Positions 52,067 through 61,477 of a stretch of 64,000 bases of DNA are shown here, in pieces (within the stretch, counting starts at the first letter, position 1; every line of letters starts with the position of its first letter). The stretch spans positions 186,001 through 250,000 of the forward strand of contig NZ_CABVHU010000010.1 of assembly GCF_902497855.1 (NCBI RefSeq), read 5' to 3'. The notes under the pieces were generated by a model, which saw only the letters and a list, made by a program, of their open reading frames with translations, was not told the origin of the DNA and did no database searches. Position numbers and translations under genes: made by a program. Source of the stretch: Pseudomonas fluorescens (lineage in GTDB: Bacteria > Pseudomonadota > Gammaproteobacteria > Pseudomonadales > Pseudomonadaceae).

Positions 52067-53575
52067 ATGGACACGATCGTCAAAAATTACCTGCAGAAAT
52101 TCGGCGTCTCCGAAGCCACCCAGACCTTCCTCGGCAAGGCGCAGAAGATGTTCATCGGCGGCGCCTTTGTCGACGCCAGCGACGGGCAGACCAGCGATGT
52201 CATCGAACCTTCGACCGCAGGCCTGATCACCCGGATTCCCATGGGCACCACCCACGACCTGGATCGCGCCGTGCAAGCCGCCCGGGCGCAATTCGACGGT
52301 GGCGCGTGGCGTCAGGCCAAACCGGCAGAGCGCGAACGCATGATGCAGCGCCTGGCCGACCTGATTGAAAGCAACGCCGCCGAACTGGCCGAAATCGAAT
52401 CGATCGACATGGGCAAGTCAGCGTCCTTCGCCCGGGATGTCGATATCCAGGGCACGGTCGATACCCTGCGCTATTTCGCCGGTTGGGCCACCAAGCTTCA
52501 CGGCCGCACCGTCGAGCCATCGCTGCCGGGCAACTACCTGGCCTATACGCGCAAGGAAGCGGTGGGTGTGGTCGGCGCCATCGTGCCCTGGAATTTCCCG
52601 TTGCAGACCATGGCCTGGAAGCTTGGCGCCGCATTGGCGACCGGTTGCACCGTGGTGGTCAAACCCGCCGAACTGACCTCGCTGTCGGCCTTGCGATTCG
52701 CTGAACTGGTACAGGAAGCCGGCATCCCGGACGGCGTGATCAACATCGTCACCGGCCGCGGCAGTGTGGTCGGTGCGGCCATGGCCACCCACCCGGGCAT
52801 CGACAAGCTGACCTTCACCGGCTCGACCCCGGTCGGTCGCACCGTCGGCCGCGCGGCGCTGGACGAAATGAAGCGACTTACCCTGGAACTCGGAGGAAAA
52901 TCACCGGTAATCGTGCTGGCCGACGCCGACGTGAAAGCCGCCGCCCAGGCCATCGCCAACGGCGTGTTCTTCAACTCGGGCCAGGTGTGCGATGCCGGTA
53001 CCCGGGCTTATATTCATCGCAGCGTCCATGACGAATTCCTGCGCGAACTGATCGCCTACACCCGGACCTTGAAGATGGCGCCGGGGCTGGATCCGGATTG
53101 CTTCATCAGCCCGCTGGTCTCGGCGTTGCAGCAGCAGCGAGTGACCGACTACATCGAAACCGGCAAGCAGGAAGGCGCCGAAGTGGTCTACGGCGGCCAG
53201 CCTGTGGAGGGCCCCGGTTTCTTCGTCGAGCCGACCATTTTTGCCCATTGCCGCAACGACATGCGCATCGTCCAGGAAGAGATCTTCGGTCCGGTGCTGG
53301 TCACCGCACCGTTCGACGATGAGGAAGAGGCGCTGGCCCTGGCCAATGACTCGCCCTACGGCCTGGCGGCCGCACTGTACTCCAATGACCTTGGCAAGGT
53401 GCACAGCCTGATTCCACGGTTGAAAGCGGGGTCGGTCTACGTCAACGCCCACGGCACCCTCGATCCGTCGATGCCGTTCGGTGGCTACAAGCAGTCCGGC
53501 TTCGGCAAGGACCTGGGCGCGGAGCAGCTCGATTATCTGCTCGAGACCAAGGCGGTCTGGATCACGCTGCCCTGA
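52067..53575 (+). CDS. NAD(P)-dependent aldehyde dehydrogenase
   Basis: A 502-residue aldehyde dehydrogenase. The NAD region includes VPWNFPLQTMAWKLGAALATG and FTGSTPVG. The general base Glu is in LELGGKSPVIV (near 274), and the nucleophile Cys308 in NSGQVCDAGTR. It resembles betaine- and aminobutyraldehyde-type enzymes. It lies 27 bp after the ureohydrolase gene and is probably cotranscribed. Likely role: oxidising the aldehyde made by the GMC dehydrogenase of the same cluster. Confidence 0.92.
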   Translation: MDTIVKNYLQKFGVSEATQTFLGKAQKMFIGGAFVDASDGQTSDVIEPSTAGLITRIPMGTTHDLDRAVQAARAQFDGGAWRQAKPAERERMMQRLADLIESNAAELAEIESIDMGKSASFARDVDIQGTVDTLRYFAGWATKLHGRTVEPSLPGNYLAYTRKEAVGVVGAIVPWNFPLQTMAWKLGAALATGCTVVVKPAELTSLSALRFAELVQEAGIPDGVINIVTGRGSVVGAAMATHPGIDKLTFTGSTPVGRTVGRAALDEMKRLTLELGGKSPVIVLADADVKAAAQAIANGVFFNSGQVCDAGTRAYIHRSVHDEFLRELIAYTRTLKMAPGLDPDCFISPLVSALQQQRVTDYIETGKQEGAEVVYGGQPVEGPGFFVEPTIFAHCRNDMRIVQEEIFGPVLVTAPFDDEEEALALANDSPYGLAAALYSNDLGKVHSLIPRLKAGSVYVNAHGTLDPSMPFGGYKQSGFGKDLGAEQLDYLLETKAVWITLP

Positions 53576-53606
53576 GTCGCGGCGGATGCTTTGAAGGAAC
53601 GCAATT

Positions 53607-53702
53607 CCTGTAGGAGCAAGCTTGCTCGCGATAGCGTAGGGACAGGCGCAGATGCAGTGACGGATAAGACCTCATCGCGAGCAAGCTTGCTCCTACAGGG
53701 GG
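53607..53702. repeat. REPIN of the GAGCAAGCTTGCTCGCGA type
   Basis: TGTAGGAGCAAGCTTGCTCGCGATAG and an inverted partner separated by about 40 bp, inside the catabolic cluster between the aldehyde dehydrogenase and permease genes. Confidence 0.9.
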
Positions 53703-53764
53703 GCGTCGTTCACCGGAAAGAATGCAGTTTTCTCGTCATGATCTTCCAAAAATAAGAGCCCATC

Positions 53765-55333
53765 ATGAACATTGACGCCAAAGCCACCCCCAGCCTGTCC
53801 ATCCTCGACGACAAACCCATAGTCGAAGGGCATTCGATCGATTTCATCCCGGAAAACGAGCGTACCGACAAACTGTCAAGCCAGGGCCCGTTCTGGTTTC
53901 TCGGCAATTTCACCTTCTTCACCATGACCATCGGCTTCGTGGGTCCAAGCGTCGGTCTGACCGCGTTGTGGACCACCCTCGCCGGGACGCTGGGCATCAT
54001 GTTCGGCACGCTGTTCATGGCCTTTCACGGTTCGCAGGGCCCGCACCTGGGGCTGCCGCAGATGATCCAGTCCCGTGCGCAGTTCGGCTATCGCGGGGTG
54101 ATTCTGGTGCTGCTGGCGACGCTGTTCGTGTTCGCCGGTTTCAACATCGTCAACCTGGTGTTGATGATGCAGGGTCTGCACACGCTGTTCGGCTTCAACC
54201 CCATTGTAGTGGCGGTGGCCGTGACGCTGCCGGCCGCTGTCCTGGCGATCCTTGGTCACGACTGGATGCACCGCAGCTTCAAATGGGCGTTGTTCCTGTC
54301 GCTGCCGCTGTACGGCCTGGTGACCCTGGCGGTGCTGATGGGTTGGGTGCCCGATGCGCCGATGCCGGTATTGGCCGCCGGTGAAGTGGCTGCGGCACCC
54401 TTGGGTTTCAACTGGACCGGTTTCATCGCCCAGTTCGCGGCGGCGGCGAGCTACAACATCGCCTACGCGCCCTATGTGTCCGACTATTCGCGCTACCTGC
54501 CGAAGAACACCTCCAGCGGTAAATTGATCGCGGTGGTGTTTCTCGGCGCCTCGTTGTCCGGTGCCTGGATGATTTCCGTGGGTGGCTGGCTGGCCGATCA
54601 CCTGCACTCCACCGACGTGCTGGTCGCCCTTGGCCAGGTGGGTAACACCGTGTCGCCGTTCATGGGCACGGCCGTGGTGGTGGTCACGATCCTGGCGTTC
54701 CTGCCGGTGATCGCGATGAACATCTACAGTGCCAAGCTGACCACCCTGACCTGCGTCGACTCGATCAAGCACATCGAGCCGACCCGCAAGGCACGGATCC
54801 TGGCCATCGCGTTCGTGATCCTGCTGCAACTGGGCGTGGCCCTGAGCATCCAGAGTTCGGGCAAAGGCCTGTCGGTGCTGGGGATCTACCTGGTGGTGAT
54901 GTTGTACTTCCTGGTGCCCTGGACCTCGGTCAACCTCACCGACTATTTCTTCGTGCGCAAGGGTCGCTACGCCATCCCGCACTTCTTCATGCCCCACGGC
55001 AACATTTACGGCAGCTGGGGCCTGCGCGGTATTGCCGCCTACGCCATCGGCTTCGTTTCGATGATCCCGTTCTTCTACATCTACGACGGCGTCGAGCAGC
55101 GCGAGGTCTATGTCGGCCCGCTGGCCAAGGCGCTCGGCAGCATCGACATCGCCTGGCTGGTCGGGCTGATCGTCTCGGGGCTGGCGTACTACTGGCTGAG
55201 CCGCTCGATCGACCTCGAGCGCGAAGAAAGCGTCATCCAGCACATTGAAAAAACATCCCCGCAATACACCACCGGCGACCGGCTGACCAAGCCCTCGTTG
55301 CCAGTGTTCAACGAATCGACGGCCGGGAGATAA
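53765..55333 (+). CDS. NCS1-family permease (cytosine/purine/allantoin type)
   Basis: A 522-residue inner-membrane transporter with about twelve helices. The N-terminal WFLGNFTFFTMTIGFVGPSVG and the QSRAQFGYRGV motif are typical of NCS1 cation symporters. It probably imports the compound degraded by the neighbouring enzymes, a guanidino- or ureido-like solute. It is followed after 2 bp by the GMC gene, hence one operon. Confidence 0.88.
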   Translation: MNIDAKATPSLSILDDKPIVEGHSIDFIPENERTDKLSSQGPFWFLGNFTFFTMTIGFVGPSVGLTALWTTLAGTLGIMFGTLFMAFHGSQGPHLGLPQMIQSRAQFGYRGVILVLLATLFVFAGFNIVNLVLMMQGLHTLFGFNPIVVAVAVTLPAAVLAILGHDWMHRSFKWALFLSLPLYGLVTLAVLMGWVPDAPMPVLAAGEVAAAPLGFNWTGFIAQFAAAASYNIAYAPYVSDYSRYLPKNTSSGKLIAVVFLGASLSGAWMISVGGWLADHLHSTDVLVALGQVGNTVSPFMGTAVVVVTILAFLPVIAMNIYSAKLTTLTCVDSIKHIEPTRKARILAIAFVILLQLGVALSIQSSGKGLSVLGIYLVVMLYFLVPWTSVNLTDYFFVRKGRYAIPHFFMPHGNIYGSWGLRGIAAYAIGFVSMIPFFYIYDGVEQREVYVGPLAKALGSIDIAWLVGLIVSGLAYYWLSRSIDLEREESVIQHIEKTSPQYTTGDRLTKPSLPVFNESTAGR

Positions 55334-55335
55334 CC

Positions 55336-57024
55336 ATGGCTACGCAAGAATACGACTACATCATCATCGGTGCAGGCTCGGCCGGTTGTGTGTTGGCCAA
55401 CCGCCTGAGCGAAGACCCGGCCACCTCGGTGCTGGTACTGGAATTCGGTGGCAGCGACCGCAGCGTGGTGATCCAGATGCCGAGTGCGTTTTCGATCCCG
55501 ATGAACACCAAGAAGTACAACTGGCGCTACGAAACCGAGCCGGAACCTTACCTCAATGGCCGGCGTATTCACTGCCCGCGCGGCAAGGTGCTGGGCGGCT
55601 CGTCATCGATCAATGGCCTGGTGTACATCCGCGGCCATGCGTGTGACTTCGACGAATGGGAATCCCTCGGTGCGCAGGGTTGGGGCTACCGCAATTGCCT
55701 GCCGTATTTCAAGCGGGCCGAGCATTACGAGGAGGGCGGTGACGGCTATCGCGGCAGCACCGGGCCGTTGCACACCACCAACGGCAATCACATGAAAAAC
55801 CCGCTGTATGGCGCCTGGGTCGAAGCCGGTGCCGAAGCGGGCTACATCAAGACCGACGACTGCAACGGCTTCATGCAGGAAGGATTCGGTGCCATGCACA
55901 TGACGGTAAAAAACGGCGTGCGCTGCTCCACCGCCAACGCCTATCTGCGCCCGGCCATGGGCCGTCCGAACCTGACCGTGATCACCCATGCGATGACCCG
56001 CCAGATCATCCTCGAAGGCAAACGTGCCGTCGGCGTCGTGTACGACCACGAAGGCCAGACTCACCAGGTTTATTGCAACCGTGAGGTGCTGATTTCCTCT
56101 GGGCCCATCGGCTCACCGCATCTGCTGCAACGCTCCGGCATCGGCCCGGCCGAGGTCCTGCGCAAAGCCGGGATCGGCGTGCGCCATGACCTGCCGGGGG
56201 TAGGGGAGAACCTGCAGGATCACGCCGAGGTCTACATCCAGTTCGGCTGCAAGGAGCCGGTGACGCTCAACAGCAAAATGGACCCGCTGAGCAAGCTGAT
56301 GATCGGCCTGCGCTGGCTGCTGTTCAAGGACGGGCTCGGCGCCACCAACCATTTCGAGGCCGGTGGTTTCATCCGCTCCGACAAGGGCCTGCGCTGGCCG
56401 GACATTCAGTTCCACTTCCTGCCGGCGGCCATGCGTTACGACGGCAACAAACCGATCAAGGGTCACGGTTTCATGGTGCTCACCGGGCCGAACAAACCCA
56501 AGAGCCGCGGCCATGTACGGGTACGTTCGGCGGATCCCTACGAGCATCCGCAAATTCAATTCAACTACCTGCAGCGGGAAGAGGATCGTGAAGGTTTCCG
56601 CCGCTGCATTCGCCTGACCCGGGAGATCATCGGCCAGCCGGCGATGGACCGCTTCCGCGACGGTGAGATCGCACCCGGGCCGCTGGTCAATACCGATGAA
56701 GAGATCGACGCCTTCGTCCGCGAGAACCTGGAGAGCACCTACCACCCTTGCGGCTCGTGCCGGATGGGCGAGGACGACATGGCGGTGGTGGATTCCGAGC
56801 TGCGGGTGCGGGGCATCGCGGGTCTGCGGGTGATCGACTCGTCGGTGTTCCCGACCGAACCGAACGGCAACCTCAATGCGCCGACCATCATGTTGGCCGA
56901 GCGTGCCTCGGATCTGGTTCGCGGGCTCAATATGCTGCCGGCGTCCGATGCGCCTGTGGGCTTGGTGGAGGATTGGGAAAACAGTCAGCGATCGACATTG
57001 CCGGGACGCAATGTGAGGGTTTGA
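55336..57024 (+). CDS. GMC-family FAD alcohol dehydrogenase (choline dehydrogenase-like)
   Basis: A 562-residue GMC oxidoreductase. The FAD-binding motif GAGSAGCVLANRL is at 12-24, GMC signature 1 near GGSSSINGLVYIRGH, signature 2 near SSGPIGSPHLLQRSGIG, and the catalytic His in YHPCGSCRM near residue 471. It resembles BetA but the setting is not betaine synthesis. It would oxidise an alcohol to an aldehyde for the aldehyde dehydrogenase of the cluster. Electron acceptor unknown. Confidence 0.9.
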   Translation: MATQEYDYIIIGAGSAGCVLANRLSEDPATSVLVLEFGGSDRSVVIQMPSAFSIPMNTKKYNWRYETEPEPYLNGRRIHCPRGKVLGGSSSINGLVYIRGHACDFDEWESLGAQGWGYRNCLPYFKRAEHYEEGGDGYRGSTGPLHTTNGNHMKNPLYGAWVEAGAEAGYIKTDDCNGFMQEGFGAMHMTVKNGVRCSTANAYLRPAMGRPNLTVITHAMTRQIILEGKRAVGVVYDHEGQTHQVYCNREVLISSGPIGSPHLLQRSGIGPAEVLRKAGIGVRHDLPGVGENLQDHAEVYIQFGCKEPVTLNSKMDPLSKLMIGLRWLLFKDGLGATNHFEAGGFIRSDKGLRWPDIQFHFLPAAMRYDGNKPIKGHGFMVLTGPNKPKSRGHVRVRSADPYEHPQIQFNYLQREEDREGFRRCIRLTREIIGQPAMDRFRDGEIAPGPLVNTDEEIDAFVRENLESTYHPCGSCRMGEDDMAVVDSELRVRGIAGLRVIDSSVFPTEPNGNLNAPTIMLAERASDLVRGLNMLPASDAPVGLVEDWENSQRSTLPGRNVRV

Positions 57025-57068
57025 TCCCGGCCTTCGGGACGCGAATTCCATTGGCTGAAGAAGATCCC

Positions 57069-57161
57069 ATGTAGGAGCTGGCTTGCCAGCGAAGGCGGTG
57101 GGTCAGCTGCATTGACGTTGCCTGACACTCCGCTTTCGCTGGCAAGCCAGCTCCTACAGGG
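57069..57161. repeat. REPIN
   Basis: A paired inverted REP between the convergent GMC and decarboxylase genes. Confidence 0.9.
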
Positions 57162-57190
57162 TTTGTGTAAGCCCGAGAGGCCTGCTTACC

Positions 57191-59476
57191 TCACTTCAAC
57201 ACCAGCAACCGATAAACCCCGCCCTCGCTTTCGATCCCATGGGTGTCATGGGTGAACCCGGGAAAGGATCTGTCGAAGCTTTCCAGCGCCCTGAGATAAG
57301 CCAGCAATGGCCCGTCCGCCGGCCCTGCGTTCTCACCCGGCATCAACAATGGAATGCCCGGTGGATAGGGCACGATCCCGGTCGCGACGATCCGCCCGGC
57401 GGCTTCTTCCAGGGTCACCAGCTCGACCTGGTTTTTCACCAGTTTCTCGTACGCCTCCACCGGACTGTATTCGGCCTGCGGCAGCATGCCGAACGCCTGG
57501 GCCATGGTCGCCGTGGTCTTGTGTTGCTTCATGGCGGCGAAGATGTCCGCGGCGAGGTCCTTGAGGCCCATGCCGGCGTAGCGTTGCTGGTTGACGGTCA
57601 GCAGGTCCGGCAGGCAAAGTTCGAGTTCGAGGTTGGCGTCATAGTCGCGCTTGAAGTCGAGCAGGGCGTTGACCAGGGTGCCCCATTTGCCTTTGGTGAT
57701 GCCAATGGAGAACAGGAAGAGAATGGTGAAGTCGGTGGTTTTCTCGACGACGATGCCCTGGCGTCCGAGGTAGGCGGTGAGGATGCAGGCGGGGATGCCG
57801 ACGTCCAGCAGGTTGCCGTCGTCCCCCATGCCGGGGCTCAGCACCGAGACCTTGATCGGGTCGAGCATGCAGTAGCCGTCCTCGATGTCGCCGAAACCGT
57901 GCCACACCTCGTTCGGGTGCAGCACCCAGCAGTCCGGCTCGGTTTTCAGCAGCCCCGGATCGACTTCATGGAAAGGTACCGCTGCGCCACCCACCTGCAC
58001 TGACGGCGGCTGCCAGCAGGTGAAAAACCACTCATCCTTGCCCTGCATCTCGTTGTTCATGCGTGAGATGACCTGGCGGAAAGCGATGGCTTCTTCGATG
58101 GATTCAGTGGTCAGGATCTGCCCGCTGGGCGCTTCCATCATCGCCGAGCTGACGTCACAGGAGGCCATGATCGCGTAGTTGGGCGAGGTCGAGGCGTGCA
58201 TCATGAACGACTCGTTGAAGCGCCCGTGGGGGATCGGGTTGCGGCCGTTTCGCACGTGAATCATCGAGGCCTGGGACAGCGCGGCGAGTAACTTGTGCGT
58301 CGATTGCGTGGCGAACACGGTCGGGCGCGACTCATCGTGATCGGCCGGGCTGCCGTGCATGGCGAAGCGGTCGCGATACAGTGGATTGAACCGCGCATAA
58401 CCGTACCAGGCTTCATCGAAATGCAGCCGGTCGACACTCTGGCCCAACAGCTCTTCGACTCGGGTGACGTTGTAGGTCAGGCCGTCGTAAGTGGAGTTGG
58501 TGATGATGGCGTGGATCGGCGTCGGGTCGATCCCGTCCTTGACCAGCGGGTTCTCGGCAATGGCGGCTTTCACGCTGGCGGCGCTGAGGGTCTGCGGCAG
58601 GATCGGGCCGATGATGCCGTAGCGATTGCGGGTCGGCACCAGGTAGGTCGGAATGGCCCCGGACAAGGTCATCGCGTGCTCGGCGGATTTGTGGCAATTG
58701 CGGTCGCACAGCGCGATCTGGTTGCGCGTGACGCTGGCCATGAGAATGACGCGGTTGGACGTCGACGAGCCGTTGGTCACGTAATAGGTGCGGTGCGCGC
58801 CAAATACCTTGGCGGCATAACGCTCGCCCTGACCGATGGGGCCGCTGTGATCGAGCAGCGAACCCAGTTCGCCGACCGAAATCGACAGGTCGGAACGCAG
58901 CAGGTTTTCGCCGAAGAATTCGTAGAACGCGCGGCCTGCGGTGCTCTTGAGAAACGCCGTGCCACCGGCATGCCCGGGGGTGTGCCAGGAGTATTCATAG
59001 GTGCGGGAGAATTTCACCAGCGCTCCGAACATCGGCGGCAGCGCGGCCTGGCGATAGCGTTCGATGGCCGCCAGGATACGCCCGCTGAGGAAGCGGCTGG
59101 TGTCCTCGGGCAGCCAGATAAAGTCATCGGCGTGCTGCATGACCACCAGCGGAATGCTCGAGGCCGTGCTGCGGTCGCTGATCAGGAACACCGGCACCCG
59201 GGTGTTGCGTTCGCGCAGGCTGGTCAGCAGCTTGATGCATTGCTCGTGGCCTTTGCTGTCGTCCATTTCCCAGCTGAGCAGCACGCACTGAATGGCCGGG
59301 TCCGAACTCAGGATCGAGGTGGCATCGCTCAGGCTTTCCGACACCAGCACGCTGACGGCGCGTTCCTCCACGCCACTGATCAATTGATTCAGGGCGCGAC
59401 CGAATACAGTCCTTTTGTCCGGCGGACTGCTGACCAACAGCGCGAGCATTCCGAGCGAATGTCTATATTCCGTCAT
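57191..59476 (-). CDS. Orn/Lys/Arg decarboxylase
   Basis: A 761-residue fold I basic amino acid decarboxylase. It has an N-terminal response-regulator-like wing domain (residues 1-140), then YSWHTPGHAGGTAFLKS, a PLP site with HFDEAWYGYARF and the PLP Lys in ATQSTHKLLAALSQAS (near 395), and a C-terminal domain ending in PPGIPLLMPGE. The ATG overlaps the antiporter stop, so decarboxylase and antiporter form a unit like those that export the amine and consume a proton. Which amino acid is used cannot be decided by eye; it is clearly diverged from P. aeruginosa LdcA as I remember it. Confidence 0.9.
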   Translation of the reverse strand: MTEYRHSLGMLALLVSSPPDKRTVFGRALNQLISGVEERAVSVLVSESLSDATSILSSDPAIQCVLLSWEMDDSKGHEQCIKLLTSLRERNTRVPVFLISDRSTASSIPLVVMQHADDFIWLPEDTSRFLSGRILAAIERYRQAALPPMFGALVKFSRTYEYSWHTPGHAGGTAFLKSTAGRAFYEFFGENLLRSDLSISVGELGSLLDHSGPIGQGERYAAKVFGAHRTYYVTNGSSTSNRVILMASVTRNQIALCDRNCHKSAEHAMTLSGAIPTYLVPTRNRYGIIGPILPQTLSAASVKAAIAENPLVKDGIDPTPIHAIITNSTYDGLTYNVTRVEELLGQSVDRLHFDEAWYGYARFNPLYRDRFAMHGSPADHDESRPTVFATQSTHKLLAALSQASMIHVRNGRNPIPHGRFNESFMMHASTSPNYAIMASCDVSSAMMEAPSGQILTTESIEEAIAFRQVISRMNNEMQGKDEWFFTCWQPPSVQVGGAAVPFHEVDPGLLKTEPDCWVLHPNEVWHGFGDIEDGYCMLDPIKVSVLSPGMGDDGNLLDVGIPACILTAYLGRQGIVVEKTTDFTILFLFSIGITKGKWGTLVNALLDFKRDYDANLELELCLPDLLTVNQQRYAGMGLKDLAADIFAAMKQHKTTATMAQAFGMLPQAEYSPVEAYEKLVKNQVELVTLEEAAGRIVATGIVPYPPGIPLLMPGENAGPADGPLLAYLRALESFDRSFPGFTHDTHGIESEGGVYRLLVLK

Positions 59477-60882
59477 GATTGAGTCTCCATTGTGGCAGTT
59501 TTCAGATTGTTCACCGGCACCGGTTCGCCGTTGATGTGCTGTGCACTGACGGTCTGCGTCGGTACGCTGTTATTGAGTGCTTCGAGGCGAATCAGGCGGT
59601 TGTTGACGAAGCCGAACAGCGTGTAGCCGAAGATGGTAGCAACGCCGCCAAGCATCAGCGCCTGCTCACCCGAGCTGTACAGCGCCAGATAGCTGTAAGC
59701 CGCCGCGATCAAGGCGATGATGTTGGTAGCCAGTGCTTTGCTCGGCGGCACGTTGGAAACCTTTTGCATGGTAATCAAGGCCGCCATGGACAGGATGTAG
59801 GGCACCAGGTTGGTGACCACCGCGAGGTTGACCAGAATATCGAACTGCTTGCTCAGGTCCGGGCTGATGGTAAGAAAACCCAACGCCGTTTGGCCCGCCA
59901 GCAGAATCAACATGCCGACAATCGGCGTGCCAGCCTTGTTGGCCTTGGCGAAGATCGGCAGGAAGTAACCGGTGTCCGCCGAGCTTTTGAACACCTGGGC
60001 GATGGTGAACTGCCAGCCCAGCAACGAACCGACGCAGGCCAGCACCATCGCCGCCATCACGATGTCGCCCACCAAGGGGGTGAACATCTTGGCAAACACC
60101 AGGCCGAACGGCGCAGTGGAGGAGGCCAGTTCCGGGTTGTCGACGATACCGGCGATGACGTTGGTGGAAACGATGTAGATCACCGCCGCGCCGAGGGTGC
60201 CACCGAGTACGGCGATCGGCACGTTCTTCTCCGGATTTTCCACCGCGTCGGTGTTGGCGCACGCCGACTCCAGGCCCAGGAATGCCCACAACGTGATCGC
60301 CACCGAGGCGCCCGCGGCTTCCAGCCAACCCATGTTGTGCGGGTTCCAGCCGGCGGCGTAGACACTGCTGTCGAACCAGAACCAGCCGATGGTGGATACC
60401 AGCACCACCGGCGCAATTACGCCCCAGACCGTGATCGCACCGATCCGCCCGGTAATCCGCGCGCCGCCGAAGTTGGCAAAGGTGGTGAGCCATAACAACG
60501 CGATGGTCGCCAGGCCCACTTGCAGCGAACCCAGCTGGACGTCGAACAGCACCTGGATATAACCGACCGCGGTGATACTGATGGCCACGTTGGCGATCAA
60601 CAGCGAGAGGCCATAGGTGTAGTTGGTCAGGTAGTTGCCGGCCTTGCCGAAGGTGTACTCGGCATAACCGCCCATGCCCCCGGTCTTGCGACTGAGCATG
60701 CCGCAGCGCGCGAAGGCATAGGCCAGCGCCAGGGAACCGGTGGCCGTGATCAGCCAGGACAGAATGGAAATACCGCCGACTTCGGCGAGTTTGGTCGGCA
60801 ACAACACGATGCCTGAGCCCAACATATTGACGGCCGTCAGCATCGTCAGCTGCCCCACGGTCATTTTCTTTGCGACTGACAT
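59473..60882 (-). CDS. APC-family basic amino acid/polyamine antiporter
   Basis: A 469-residue, twelve-helix amino acid-polyamine-organocation transporter of the PotE/CadB/AdiC type. The N-terminal TVGQLTMLTAVNMLGSGIVLLPTKLAEVGG carries the conserved GSG loop of helix 1, and LWAFLGLESACANTDAVENP lies in helix 6. AGGCAAAGGA precedes the ATG at 60882. It overlaps the decarboxylase gene by 4 bp and should exchange that enzyme's substrate and amine product across the inner membrane. Confidence 0.9.
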   Translation of the reverse strand: MSVAKKMTVGQLTMLTAVNMLGSGIVLLPTKLAEVGGISILSWLITATGSLALAYAFARCGMLSRKTGGMGGYAEYTFGKAGNYLTNYTYGLSLLIANVAISITAVGYIQVLFDVQLGSLQVGLATIALLWLTTFANFGGARITGRIGAITVWGVIAPVVLVSTIGWFWFDSSVYAAGWNPHNMGWLEAAGASVAITLWAFLGLESACANTDAVENPEKNVPIAVLGGTLGAAVIYIVSTNVIAGIVDNPELASSTAPFGLVFAKMFTPLVGDIVMAAMVLACVGSLLGWQFTIAQVFKSSADTGYFLPIFAKANKAGTPIVGMLILLAGQTALGFLTISPDLSKQFDILVNLAVVTNLVPYILSMAALITMQKVSNVPPSKALATNIIALIAAAYSYLALYSSGEQALMLGGVATIFGYTLFGFVNNRLIRLEALNNSVPTQTVSAQHINGEPVPVNNLKTATMETQS

Positions 60883-61055
60883 TCCTTTGCCTCTATGGAT
60901 TGCGTTTGGAACATTAGCTATAGCCAAGGTTTGAGAACTCGCAAGAAGCGCTCCAACACGGGAAATCAGGCTATCGCGCACTCAAGGCATTTTGCTGGCC
61001 CCGAAGTTTCGATTTTTTGACCAAAATCAATTTATTTTCAGATAGTTAGGATCGA

Positions 61056-61391
61056 ATGCAAATGCGGAATGTGTTGATCGCACTCATGTCGTGCGGGCTG
61101 GCGAGTGCTGCTGCCTCCGTCCAGGCCAGGGAGCTGGTGGAAAATGACCGCTACATGTGCAGCTGGGGCGCGGGAACGGCGGCCAAGGCCCAGGAACTCA
61201 AACTGTCGGGCGTTTCGCTGTATGCCGCGCGTCAGAAGTTGCAGACCTATAAATTCAGCAAGCCATGGATGCGCATGATGGCCATGGGCATTACCGAGCA
61301 GACCTACGACAGTCAATCGCGGCTCAAGCCGGCGGCAATCCGGCAGGGTTTTTACGATGACTGCGTCCGCTACAAGGTGGCGCGTAAATAG
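61056..61391 (+). CDS. small exported protein of unknown function
   Basis: A 111-residue protein with a signal peptide ending at SVQARE (cleavage near residue 25). The mature part has two Cys (YMCSWGAGTA and YDDCVRYK), which could form a disulfide. The ATG at 61056 fits an AGGATCG ribosome site better than the one two codons later. It is divergent from the antiporter gene. Family not recognised. Confidence 0.7.
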   Translation: MQMRNVLIALMSCGLASAAASVQARELVENDRYMCSWGAGTAAKAQELKLSGVSLYAARQKLQTYKFSKPWMRMMAMGITEQTYDSQSRLKPAAIRQGFYDDCVRYKVARK

Positions 61392-61477
61392 CAGCAGGCC
61401 GCAAAGCGAAGCGTCCAACGTCTCCTATACTGGAACGCCTGAGAGTTTCCCTACCCCACATAACGAGGAGAACGAAC

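Noticed and set aside
53876..55264. A 462-codon open frame antisense to the NCS1 permease gene
   Set aside because: It is His/Gln/Arg-rich nonsense typical of the reverse strand of a GC-rich membrane protein gene.
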